Below, in pieces: positions 7,512 to 15,766 of a stretch of DNA of 64,000 bases. The DNA is from Cyclobacteriaceae bacterium (lineage in GTDB: Bacteria; Bacteroidota; Bacteroidia; Cytophagales; Cyclobacteriaceae), in the NCBI GenBank assembly GCA_028285685.1, contig JANQOR010000006.1, forward strand, positions 1-64,000, in the 5' to 3' direction. The notes under the pieces were generated by a model that did not search any database, had not been told where the DNA came from, and worked only from the letters and a program-made list of their open reading frames with translations. The translations under genes and the position numbers were made by a program. Each line of letters begins with the position of its first letter. The stretch's first letter is position 1.

Positions 7512-9411
7512 CCGGTAAAAGCTCTATGGTTAAGGTTAGTTGCATTCCTTGTGTTGGTTGACTTTCAATAGCCAGCTGACCATTGTATTTTTTACTCCGC
7601 GCTTCAATGTTTTTTAATCCAATTCCGTCAGCTGTTGCATCAGGGTTAAATCCCTTACCATCATCCGCATAAAGGACACGTACTTCATTTGAAGTCTGTT
7701 CAAGCCGTATGGTGATCTCCTGAGCACTCGCATACTTAAGTGTGTTGCTGACCAGCTCTTGCAGAATACGGTACAAGTCTATCTCAATCGCCTGGTTGAT
7801 TCGACCTTCAAACCCCTTGGTCTCATAAACGAGTCGGATGGCACGTTCGCTTTCGATGCTGTCTTTCAAATCCGAAATGGCGGCTACAAGTCCAAACTTA
7901 GCAAGTACGCCGGAAGCCAGTGAGTGTGAAAGCGTACGGGTTTCTTCAAGAGCATTATCCAAAAGACCCAAAGATTCCGGATCACTTCCGTTTCCTTCAA
8001 ACGCATATTTTGCAGCGGTGAGCAGGCTTCCCACCCGATCGTGGAGCTCCTGTGAGATTCGTTTTCGCTCGTTCTCCTGGCCATCCAACATGGCATTCAA
8101 CGAACTCACCTCCTGCTCAAGTAACAATTCATTGATCCGCCGGTTATGCAGGTCTTTCTCCTTGGTCCGCAACGATTGAACTGCTTTTTGGCGCTGTGAA
8201 TAAATCCATACCAGGACAATGGCTAGTGCCAGGAAAACCGCCAGCGCAACGAGGTACCCATCTCGCTCAGCTGTTCGACGGTCCACTTCAGCTTTGGTTA
8301 AGGCCAGTTCTTTTTCCTTTCGTTCCGTTTCATATTGGGTAGTCAAATTATTGATGATCTGCTCTTTTTCGGTATTATAAAGCTCTTGGTCCAGACTATC
8401 ATATTCGATCAAGTAGTTAAGGGCAACTCTTGTTTCTCCCCTATCTGCATGTAATTCTGATAGTTTTTTTGCTGCATTTCTCCTCACCCTAATATTGTTT
8501 CCAGAAGAATATTTGTAGCTCTTTTCATAGCTAGCAAATGCTGAACCGCTATTGCCTCGTTTCAGTTGAACATTGCCCAGGTTGAAATAAGAATTTGGGA
8601 GACTTGATGAGAATCCCATTTTTTCTTGTAGCGAAATGCTTTGCCTTATGTATTTAGCTGCTGGCACAAATTCACCCTGATTTTCATAAGCTACTCCAAT
8701 ATTGTTGTACAATCCGGCAATGTTAAAAGAGTCCCCAACTGCTCGATATTCTTTGATGCTTCGACCCCAATATTCAATAGCCTTTAATGGATCGAAATTC
8801 TCATTAGTGCTATCATTTTCATTGTATACATTTCCAATGTTCTTGAGAATTAACCCACTTAGAAGTTGGTCTGGTACTATTTCTAAGATCTTAGCTGACT
8901 CCAGATAATTTTTGAGAGCCTCCTTGAATGAATGATCTGAGTGACCTGAAGAAGCATATACATTCCCAATCGAATTATAGTTCTTGACGAGACCAATGAA
9001 GTTCTGAAGCTTTGTATTGATGTCTAGTGCTTGAAAATAGTAGGGCAAAGCAAGATCATTACGGCCCATTCGGAAATATGATATCCCAATGTTATTGCAG
9101 ACGGCTGCAATCCCTGCAGAATCATTGGCGTTGGTAAACAGTGCAATTGCCTCGTCATAGATTTCCAAGGATTCTTGTAGCTCGCCATGATTTTTAAGCA
9201 GTATGCCTTTGTTACGAAGAAATTCTGCTAATGTGGTAGGAGCGTCACCATTTCTTAGAATCAAAATCCCACTATCTAAATACGCCTTTGCAGCTTCGTA
9301 ATTGGAGTATTTGTTTTCCTCAAATTTGGTAAAGTAGAACGAAGCAAGCGAGTCCTCTTGTTGAAAGGGAGGACTTAGGGTAAGTGCGAGATAGGTAAGA
9401 ACGGTAAACAA
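7486..9411 (-). CDS. TPR-containing sensor histidine kinase (HisKA_3 type)
   Basis: This 641-aa protein has TPR repeats over about residues 60-330 (for example AAVCNNIGISYFRMGRNDLALPYY, SYFNLGNVQLKRGNSGSAF). A coiled coil follows (about 345-380), then one membrane span (GYLVALAVFLALAIVLVWIY, about 386-405). The dimerisation/phosphoacceptor helix is ERKRISQELHDRVGSLL with His at about 455. The ATPase domain has N-box ELVSNTLKYA, G1 DDGKGF and G2 GIGLKNI. The N-terminus looks like a short signal or anchor, placing the TPRs in the periplasm. The start codon is TTG: an in-frame TAG lies four codons upstream and no nearer Met exists. A perfect 9-bp inverted repeat lies 8 bp upstream. It pairs with the overlapping response regulator. 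Confidence 0.92.
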   Translation of the reverse strand: MFTVLTYLALTLSPPFQQEDSLASFYFTKFEENKYSNYEAAKAYLDSGILILRNGDAPTTLAEFLRNKGILLKNHGELQESLEIYDEAIALFTNANDSAGIAAVCNNIGISYFRMGRNDLALPYYFQALDINTKLQNFIGLVKNYNSIGNVYASSGHSDHSFKEALKNYLESAKILEIVPDQLLSGLILKNIGNVYNENDSTNENFDPLKAIEYWGRSIKEYRAVGDSFNIAGLYNNIGVAYENQGEFVPAAKYIRQSISLQEKMGFSSSLPNSYFNLGNVQLKRGNSGSAFASYEKSYKYSSGNNIRVRRNAAKKLSELHADRGETRVALNYLIEYDSLDQELYNTEKEQIINNLTTQYETERKEKELALTKAEVDRRTAERDGYLVALAVFLALAIVLVWIYSQRQKAVQSLRTKEKDLHNRRINELLLEQEVSSLNAMLDGQENERKRISQELHDRVGSLLTAAKYAFEGNGSDPESLGLLDNALEETRTLSHSLASGVLAKFGLVAAISDLKDSIESERAIRLVYETKGFEGRINQAIEIDLYRILQELVSNTLKYASAQEITIRLEQTSNEVRVLYADDGKGFNPDATADGIGLKNIEARSKKYNGQLAIESQPTQGMQLTLTIELLPDEKTIASG

Positions 9412-9419
9412 TTGGTTTC

Positions 9420-9447
9420 GCTAACTTCAGACTAAACGGAAGTTAGC
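9420..9447 (-). promoter_or_regulatory. Perfect inverted repeat just before the kinase start
   Basis: GCTAACTTC (9420-9428) and GAAGTTAGC (9439-9447) are exact reverse complements with a 10-bp spacer. The element begins 8 bp before the TTG start of the kinase and follows the stop of the upstream gene by 24 bp. It could be an operator, or an RNA hairpin limiting initiation or read-through. There is no T-run, so it is not a typical terminator. Confidence 0.55.
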
Positions 9448-9471
9448 AAAACCGTTATAAAAAGTGAAATA

Positions 9472-9852
9472 TTAATCTCCGTCTCCGTAATGGTTGGTAC
9501 TGGAACCATCGTGGGTGTGATTCGTAATTGGATGAACAGCATTTACTTTAACCCGAATCTCAACTTCTTCAGGCCTGTCCATTTTGCTTGGTTCTAGTAC
9601 AAAGAAGAGTTCAATTGGTTTGTTAAATGAAGGAATTGAATTATTCCTATGCTTGAATACCACATTAATTACCGTCTCTTTTAAACCCTGATATCTTGGA
9701 TCGGCCCCTTGAATCAGACTTTGATACTCAGGAGGTTTAACTTCTACAAGCTCGAGGTTATCTTCACAATGGATTAATGCTGTCAATTCATAGTGTTCTC
9801 CATGATCATCTTTTACTTTGTGCATGTATAAGTGTGGTTTGAGATACTTCAT
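9472..9852 (-). CDS. Small beta-rich island protein (126 aa)
   Basis: A soluble, strand-rich protein with no signal peptide. Segments such as HYELTALIHCEDNLELVEV, ETVINVVFKHR, PIELFFVLEP and EEVEIRVKVNAVHPI suggest a C2- or immunoglobulin-like sandwich. The tail is His/Asp/Gly-rich (HTHDGSSTNHYGDGD) and could bind metal. It follows the protease gene after only 18 bp, so it is almost certainly co-transcribed with it and may be its partner, substrate or inhibitor. No family is recognised. Confidence 0.7.
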   Translation of the reverse strand: MKYLKPHLYMHKVKDDHGEHYELTALIHCEDNLELVEVKPPEYQSLIQGADPRYQGLKETVINVVFKHRNNSIPSFNKPIELFFVLEPSKMDRPEEVEIRVKVNAVHPITNHTHDGSSTNHYGDGD

Positions 9853-9870
9853 AACATTTTCTTTAAAGGT

Positions 9871-10869
9871 TCAACTTGGTTTAATAGTAATCTTGAATTT
9901 TTTAGCTATTGCTTTCATTTCGGTTGCTACGGCAAATTCTTTTGAACAATCTGAATCTACATCAGATGGATCTCCTCCAGTATTTATACCCAGTATTGTT
10001 CCTGTTGGCCTACCATCTTTGACTTTGATCCAACCACTTCCAGAATCATACTCCGAGGAAATCTCACAGAATGGTGGTATGAAATCAGGGTGAACACCTA
10101 TTAAGAATTGGTTGATCAATTTCCCACCCCCTCGCTTCTTAACAATTGCTTTGATACACATTACTACTCCATAAGTAATTTTGGTTCTTCTACCAGATTT
10201 AACCACTTCATCTCCAATACTCACATCTCCAATATCACAGGCAATTACGTCTTGCTCAAAGCCATAAACTTTTCTATCTATTCCTCTATATGCAATTGTA
10301 GAGAGTGAGCAGTCTAAATCCTTATCTGCCCTTACAACCGAACCAATCTCATGATACGAATTGCGTAAGCTATCCAAACCACCGGGTTGAATTACTCTTG
10401 TTGCCCTTTCACCTAAAACATGAAAATTGCTTATTAAATGTGGGACGTTGTTCTTGTAAACAATTGAACCTATTGTCCCTGTATTCATATTTGTACCTAG
10501 GGAACCAATACTAATTCCAGGCTGAATTGGATTTCTTAATTGTGTTCGCGGATTATCATTTGCTACAGCAACCTGACTGGCTCGACTTGTAGTAGGCAAT
10601 CTACCTTCGACAACATCAGTTCTTAAAGTAAAATTTCCAAAGGAGAAACTATCTGGAATTACTTCATCTGGTGAAAGGTCTTCAATATCCTTTTTTTCTA
10701 TCACAGAAAAGCAAACAGATGACTCATTCAAAACAAGTCCTTCAATCATTTTTTTAGCAATTCCAACAGAAACTATGTTGTCATTATCTAACCATTTAGT
10801 AAGGCTTCTTCTAATGAAGTTTCCGACTTTATTAACTTGACCTCTAGTAAGTCCAGGGCTGGGTTCCAT
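9871..10869 (-). CDS. Intracellular trypsin-like serine protease
   Basis: This is a 332-aa protein without a signal peptide. The chymotrypsin-fold triad is readable: His150 in LISNFHVLGE, Asp186 in DLDCSLST, and Ser276 in YDSGSGW, the counterpart of GDSGG. A domain of about 110 residues precedes the protease. It contains strands and the phrase VSVGIAKK...SVCFSVIEKK, and may be regulatory or a prodomain. Cytosolic trypsin-like proteases in bacteria occur in multi-gene conflict systems with NTPases and adaptor domains (established for effector-associated-domain systems). Whether this is one of them is inference. It is flanked by a membrane protein 7 bp upstream and a small beta-protein 18 bp downstream, a tight three-gene operon. 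Confidence 0.85.
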   Translation of the reverse strand: MEPSPGLTRGQVNKVGNFIRRSLTKWLDNDNIVSVGIAKKMIEGLVLNESSVCFSVIEKKDIEDLSPDEVIPDSFSFGNFTLRTDVVEGRLPTTSRASQVAVANDNPRTQLRNPIQPGISIGSLGTNMNTGTIGSIVYKNNVPHLISNFHVLGERATRVIQPGGLDSLRNSYHEIGSVVRADKDLDCSLSTIAYRGIDRKVYGFEQDVIACDIGDVSIGDEVVKSGRRTKITYGVVMCIKAIVKKRGGGKLINQFLIGVHPDFIPPFCEISSEYDSGSGWIKVKDGRPTGTILGINTGGDPSDVDSDCSKEFAVATEMKAIAKKFKITIKPS

Positions 10870-10876
10870 TTTTCAA

Positions 10877-11404
10877 TTACGTTTTAAAAAGTTTGAATTT
10901 GATTCCGAGATAATAACATGAACTTATACCTAATAGAATCAATAATTTTACACTTAATTCTGGGTAATTCTGTAGGTAGAACAGTGATCTTATATATATC
11001 AGCAAAACAAAAATCATAATAGCCAAAAATTGCCAACGATGGATTTGACTTGTACTTCTCGAAAAGCTATTACCAATTATTGCATCGACTATTCCTGCAA
11101 CAGAAGCGGTTCCAAAACTTAACCCTAGAAGCATTCCTACACTCTTAGTAATCTCTATTCTGGTACCATCTTCTTCGTAGTCTGAGTAGGCTCCCTCAAT
11201 ATCGATCGGTTTTTTAGCAGAAAGCAAATAGAAATAAGAACAAAAAATCACCAGTGTCCAAACACCAAACTGAGTTCGCGATAAGCTTAATGGACGTCTT
11301 TTATTCTTAAGGCCAGGTCTTCTGAACAAATTCGTTTTTAACATTAGGACAGCAAATAAGATGACCGCCAGAAGAATGATGATATACTCTATTTGTAGCA
11401 TCAT
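10877..11404 (-). CDS. Multi-pass membrane protein, first gene of the protease operon
   Basis: This 175-aa protein has four or five hydrophobic segments: IIILLAVILFAVLML, FGVWTLVIFCSYFYLL, GMLLGLSFGTASVAGIV, WQFLAIMIFVLLIYI and LLILLGISSCYYLGI. The phrase RPLSLSRTQFGVWTLVIFCSY followed by LLGLSFGTASVAG matches a pattern I recall from uncharacterised membrane proteins (SLsRtQmafWfflv...LlGisagtalg). I cannot name the family. It lies 7 bp upstream of the trypsin-like protease and is probably translated with it, so the protease may act at or be recruited to the membrane. Start at ATG 11404, with a second ATG directly after it. Confidence 0.8.
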   Translation of the reverse strand: MMLQIEYIIILLAVILFAVLMLKTNLFRRPGLKNKRRPLSLSRTQFGVWTLVIFCSYFYLLSAKKPIDIEGAYSDYEEDGTRIEITKSVGMLLGLSFGTASVAGIVDAIIGNSFSRSTSQIHRWQFLAIMIFVLLIYIRSLFYLQNYPELSVKLLILLGISSCYYLGIKFKLFKT

Positions 11405-11691
11405 GAGGCTAAGCTAGCTGGCACCTTAGTCCCTTTGCACACTACTTCTGGTGAAATCAACTCACTAATGTTAGTGATTAATTGGTAGCCGTAAAAATGG
11501 GATTGGTACCATTTTAATTTTTAATAGAATACAACGTAGAAAGTTATGAAATAAATAAATTGAGATTCAATGTTTGATCATTTACTGGTTAGGCCAAAGT
11601 CAATTGGTGAGTTAGTGATTAGTTGATTGGTGATTAGTGATTAGTTGATTGGTGATTGGTGATTAGTGATTAGTAAACACCTCTCAAATAC
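11405..11691. other. Divergent intergenic region with GATTAG/GATTGG repeats
   Basis: I see no coding signal here. From 11604 to 11673 the sequence is built from imperfect units of the type GTGATTAGTTGATTGG. The stretch 11604-11630 recurs with one mismatch at 13990-14016, on the other side of the 724-aa gene. A KpnI-like palindrome TGGTACCA lies near 11505. The minus-strand promoter of the protease operon should be in 11405-11550, but I cannot point to it. Confidence 0.55.
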
Positions 11692-11744
11692 AAAAAAATA
11701 CCTAAAAGGGGGTATTGACTTCTCGATAAGACTTTAGGAACTTA
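11692..11744 (+). promoter_or_regulatory. Promoter/operator module B, upstream of the 724-aa gene
   Basis: It reads A7, TACC-N8-GGTA (11699-11714), TTGAC (11715-11719), 15 bp, TAGGAACTTA (11735-11744). The order and spacing match module A upstream of the KAP gene, with identical A7TACCTA and GGGTATTGAC blocks, while the bases inside the palindrome and the promoter spacer differ. This argues for conserved function rather than a recent copy. Confidence 0.6.
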
Positions 11745-11773
11745 CCTCCAACCAACTTCCAATTAAGAAACTC

Positions 11774-13948
11774 ATGAAGAAAATAGTACTCACTTTCTCC
11801 CTGTTTACCTTTTTCCACTTCTGTGCACAATCACAAATTGGAGCTCCAGGCCTTTCCATTGGTACCAATGAAGTACTGTTTGAGAAAGGTGTCATTGACA
11901 TTGATTTGCTCGCAGAGATCATCTCGGAAAAGCAGAATGAGCTAAAGCAGGAATTCGCGAAGCGTACCATTCTAAACTTCAATCTCAGCAACGGTCCGTA
12001 CCTGACGTACAACTACGCAAACACGGTACTGACCTCTCTGCTTGATCACAAGGACAAAAATGTGATGAAGAAGCAGATCCTGGAGAGTAGTACAGAAACG
12101 GCGATTGTTTTGGCGATTACTGAAGCTTTCCTCAAGATTAAAAGGGACGAGATTCGTGAATTAGAGAAGGCTTATCTACTGATGATGGGTGACTATACAA
12201 GCATGACTTTTAGCACGAGCAAAAGAAACAATCGCTTCAAAAGTATGAGCAAACTGCCTTTCAATGGCAAAAAGTACATTGGTAAGAAGAATTTGCACGA
12301 CAAGTTTGAGGCATTCTTTACTAATGATAGCATACCTAAAAGTAAACGTGACGTTTTCCCTCACGAAGTTATTAGCGAAAATGATCTCGAAAAAGACAGC
12401 AATTCAAAGACCAAGAATAAGACCAAATACTACGATAGCTTTTTCTCAGGAGAGTCCAAAAGCAATCTTGGCAAGGGTTTACCAAAGGTCTTTCATATCT
12501 ACAAGATGAAAGACCTTGGTCTGTATCGAGGAGACAGCTTCTACACCTATCTGAATTATTTACTTCTCGACATGTTCCTTGAGATCTGCCGGGAAAACGT
12601 TGGCCTTCAACGTCTCGGATTTTTCCAAAAGAATTTCGATCACACGACTTTTCAACAACGATCACACTACCGGCGTTTCTTGAGAGAACGCCAAGACGAC
12701 AAAGACGAAGAGACCAAGAATTTTCTAAAGCTGCTCAATGACATTTATAACGATGCTGGTTCTATTATCACCAACAATCTTGAATTTGCTAACGTTATAC
12801 TGAATCAGCCGAGACAAAGCTTCAAAGAGTTTATCTCGCAAGCTGCCATTCAGGCGATCGATAGTACAGCACTCGCTGGCTGGCTTGGAAGCGACTCCAT
12901 TACACTTGATCCAATTAATTCACTTGACCTAATTATTACGAAAGCAACGCAGACCATTTTTTCCAAGACGCTGAAACTTGACCTGGATAGCGTTTCCATG
13001 ACCTCTGACGATGAGGAAGCATTACGTGCACTAGGAGATTTGGCATACTACGGAATCAATGTATTACGATCCACTCCGGACAATTCTAAGTACGATGATT
13101 GGATTCAAGGCATTAATAACATCATTCCTACGCTGATTCGCTTGAATGCCAAGAGCGATGGGGAGCTGGAAACGGTGATTAGTAATTTGGAGATTCTTGT
13201 CAGCTCTATCGTCCATTATCAAAAAATTATTGCTTCTGATAAAATAAGCGCCTCTAATATCCTGACTCATATGGCCGAGGTATTTCGGGTGTTGACAGAA
13301 CTTAATAATGCCGAGAGCTACGACCAGGTAGCAAAGTGGATTGTGGATTTGGGTAATATTTTTTGGGATTTACCGAAAAATCGTCTCATGAGTGAACTAT
13401 CCAACTTACAAGCCTATCTCACAGTTGATTCGGACCAAAACAAGGTTGACGTAAAGGTGGAAGACTTGATCCTATATCTCGGAGAAAAGTACATTGACGA
13501 CGCGAGTGGAGATGTGTCACTGTACTTTACCCTGGGCTTTAACAATGCCTACTTCAATGATAACAATCCCGAGACGCAAAACAACCTCAACTTTGCTTCG
13601 GAGAAAATTGGTCTAAAATTCAAACTTTTGGATATTAAACAGCAGCGGACCTATGCGAGTCGCAAATACCTTGTGCAACAAAAACCACTCGTTAATGATA
13701 TCTACTTGCTTGGATACGGTTCCGGTTTGCTATATCAGATCGATGCATTGAAAACGGAGAACGACATCAACGGAACCACCTTTGGCTTTCTGGTAGGTGC
13801 TCACTTCTTTAACGGATTGGACTTTGGCGTGGGCGCAAGCTCTATGCAGCTCCAGGATCAAAGAGAATGGGTGTTCAGCACAGGGTTTGACATTCCGATC
13901 ACGGAATACCTGGGAAGGTTGGGTAAAAAGAGATCAGAGGGGAATTGA
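11774..13948 (+). CDS. Large exported protein, unknown function (724 aa)
   Basis: It starts at ATG 11774 with a clear signal peptide (MKKIVLTFSLFTFFHFCAQSQ). The middle is largely helical and charged, with no known catalytic motif. The last 160 residues alternate hydrophobic and polar residues in the manner of outer-membrane beta strands: SLYFTLGFNNAYF, DIYLLGYGSGLLYQI, TFGFLVGAHFFNGLDFGVGAS, REWVFSTGFDIPITEYLG. A helical periplasmic part followed by a small barrel or outer-membrane-associated domain is therefore plausible. No T9SS sorting domain is present. Its 3' end exists as a relic at 954-1116, and direct repeats flank the gene. It shares its promoter module with the KAP NTPase, which ties it to the island. 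Confidence 0.85.
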   Translation: MKKIVLTFSLFTFFHFCAQSQIGAPGLSIGTNEVLFEKGVIDIDLLAEIISEKQNELKQEFAKRTILNFNLSNGPYLTYNYANTVLTSLLDHKDKNVMKKQILESSTETAIVLAITEAFLKIKRDEIRELEKAYLLMMGDYTSMTFSTSKRNNRFKSMSKLPFNGKKYIGKKNLHDKFEAFFTNDSIPKSKRDVFPHEVISENDLEKDSNSKTKNKTKYYDSFFSGESKSNLGKGLPKVFHIYKMKDLGLYRGDSFYTYLNYLLLDMFLEICRENVGLQRLGFFQKNFDHTTFQQRSHYRRFLRERQDDKDEETKNFLKLLNDIYNDAGSIITNNLEFANVILNQPRQSFKEFISQAAIQAIDSTALAGWLGSDSITLDPINSLDLIITKATQTIFSKTLKLDLDSVSMTSDDEEALRALGDLAYYGINVLRSTPDNSKYDDWIQGINNIIPTLIRLNAKSDGELETVISNLEILVSSIVHYQKIIASDKISASNILTHMAEVFRVLTELNNAESYDQVAKWIVDLGNIFWDLPKNRLMSELSNLQAYLTVDSDQNKVDVKVEDLILYLGEKYIDDASGDVSLYFTLGFNNAYFNDNNPETQNNLNFASEKIGLKFKLLDIKQQRTYASRKYLVQQKPLVNDIYLLGYGSGLLYQIDALKTENDINGTTFGFLVGAHFFNGLDFGVGASSMQLQDQREWVFSTGFDIPITEYLGRLGKKRSEGN

Positions 13949-13959
13949 TTTGGTGAAAT

Positions 13960-14046
13960 TGGGGAGTAGTTAATTGGGGGATTAGGTGATTGGTGAGTTA
14001 GTGATTAGTTAATTGGTTAACCAGGGAATTAGTTGGCTAGGGAATT
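13960..14046. repeat. GATTAG/GATTGG-type repeat downstream of the 724-aa gene
   Basis: AT-rich imperfect units (GGTGATTGGTGAGTTAGTG, AGTTAATTGG) include a 27-bp stretch at 13990-14016 that matches 11604-11630 except for one base. With that copy it brackets the 724-aa gene in direct orientation, 2386 bp apart. Confidence 0.6.
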
Positions 14047-14056
14047 CGAAGTCTGG

Positions 14057-15640
14057 CTAAAAAATAACCTGGTTGATCAGTGCCACACTGAACAGACTTA
14101 ATAGGAACCAGCCCAGGAATCCTTGCAGAATACATACATAACGCGCGGCACCACGGGTGGGAATGGTGCCAAATCCTAAGGTAACAAAAGCATTCAGGCT
14201 TAAGGTGAATGCATTGAGGTAACTGAGCAAAAACAGTCCGAAGGATTTCATCAGGGACTTGAATGTTCCCTTCTTTTTCTTACTCAATGAAGCTTTGACC
14301 TGTTGGAGGAGTTTTTCCTTGGAAGTGATGTCCCATTCGGACGGAAAGAAGAAATAGAAAATAGAGAAAACGACCAGGATATAGAAGGAGATAACCATCG
14401 CTTTTGCAGGGTCTGTTCCATAGGCTACATAAAAATCAAGGATCTGGTTGAGCCGCCATCGAAATATGTGCTTCAACGTTCCATTGTCCCTTGCAAGCAA
14501 TGCGTATCGCTTCGTATAGAGTTTCTGCATCCGAGCGTAAACCTCATTGGCAGAAATAATGTCTCCGTCCGCCTTGTACACATTGTACAATTGTGCGTGG
14601 GCCTTGATCAGCTTGAAAAAACGCGTCTCATCCTCTATTTCTCTCTCTAACATCCCAAAATAAGGATATTGACCCCCTGCTGAGGAGAAGCCACTTGCTA
14701 GCTCATCTTGAGAATTGTCTGTATAGATAAACAGTTTTGGCTCCTCCAGGAATTGATTAAAAGGCAAATAGGTATAGCTTTCTCCGAAGGACACACTCTC
14801 CATAATCAGGCTAGAGAACTTGTTTTTTGAGATATTGATGTTTTCTTCAACCTTCAATCCATAAAAATCTCCCAATTTCAAGCTGTGGTTCATTGTATTG
14901 CCAGTCAGTCGAAGGTTTTTGAAAGCACCATAAATCGTAATGCTGTTCATACTACCTAACCGGGAATCCTGGTAAAACTCAGAGGAATCCGTATTCTCCA
15001 TAAAGAAAAGATCTACCGGCTCCCGACTTCTATTTTGAATCATCACACTTCGATGACCTCTGAACGTCGAGTCATCAACTACACCGTTCTGGAATAAAGT
15101 GTCCTCCAAAAAATCAGCTACGTTGGTCCTTTTTTTAGGAACAATGACGTTTCGAATAAATTCAAGCTCTATCTCTGTCACATCAAAAATCCCTCTGCTG
15201 AATGTCGAACCTATCAAACTTACCCTTACGGGATCTGCACCTCCACCCACCCTAATATCAATGATGTCGAATTCTGAAACGAACAACCCAACGAAATCGG
15301 AGATGACAACGCCCATCTTCAACTGGCAGATCTGACTTTCCTCTATGGTAAGGTTTTCAATATTTAGTGTGTCGTCAGCCCAACCCAATCCTCCGAAGAT
15401 CAGCGTGTCGACACGGATGTTCTTGAGGTCAAGAGAAGCCGGATGCACATCTTTAATAACAACCGTTTCCCCTAGCAAAAAACGACCATTGGCATCCCTC
15501 GCAACTTCCGAAGTGTCCTTGCCCGTGATGTCTTTTACAAAGCGATAGGTATCAATTTCATCAGTGGGCTTCCAATCCAGATTTTGGGCATGGGACAGCA
15601 AGGTGAGCGTTAGCGTGGAAAATAGAAGTAAGCGTCGCAA
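14057..15640 (-). CDS. Exported sensor-like protein with a K+-channel-type pore domain
   Basis: This 527-aa protein starts with TTG at 15640. An in-frame stop lies just upstream and the signal peptide (MRRLLLFSTLTLTLLSHAQ) begins right there. Residues 20-330 are rich in short repeated strands (LDLKNIRVDTLIFGGLGW, SLIGSTFSRGIFDVTEIELEFI, NLRLTGNTMNHSLKLGDF), resembling a solenoid of pentapeptide type. A helical linker follows (about 335-400), then a membrane span (MVISFYILVVFSIFYFFFP) and a pore module with AFVTLGFGTIPTRG (about 487-498). This is the two-helix ion channel pore with TLGFGTIP in place of the canonical TVGYG filter. It likely forms a tetrameric inner-membrane cation channel with a periplasmic sensing domain. 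Selectivity is uncertain because Tyr is replaced by Phe. Confidence 0.75.
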   Translation of the reverse strand: MRRLLLFSTLTLTLLSHAQNLDWKPTDEIDTYRFVKDITGKDTSEVARDANGRFLLGETVVIKDVHPASLDLKNIRVDTLIFGGLGWADDTLNIENLTIEESQICQLKMGVVISDFVGLFVSEFDIIDIRVGGGADPVRVSLIGSTFSRGIFDVTEIELEFIRNVIVPKKRTNVADFLEDTLFQNGVVDDSTFRGHRSVMIQNRSREPVDLFFMENTDSSEFYQDSRLGSMNSITIYGAFKNLRLTGNTMNHSLKLGDFYGLKVEENINISKNKFSSLIMESVSFGESYTYLPFNQFLEEPKLFIYTDNSQDELASGFSSAGGQYPYFGMLEREIEDETRFFKLIKAHAQLYNVYKADGDIISANEVYARMQKLYTKRYALLARDNGTLKHIFRWRLNQILDFYVAYGTDPAKAMVISFYILVVFSIFYFFFPSEWDITSKEKLLQQVKASLSKKKKGTFKSLMKSFGLFLLSYLNAFTLSLNAFVTLGFGTIPTRGAARYVCILQGFLGWFLLSLFSVALINQVIF

Positions 15641-15766
15641 CTTGGGTTAGGTTGTACCTTCAAGTTAGTAAAGATCGAGAATAGTTGAAGGCTGAGCGGA
15701 TCAGGCGATCATACGAGCTCGAACAAATGATTTATTTGAGAATTGGGAATTGTAACTACCAATGGA

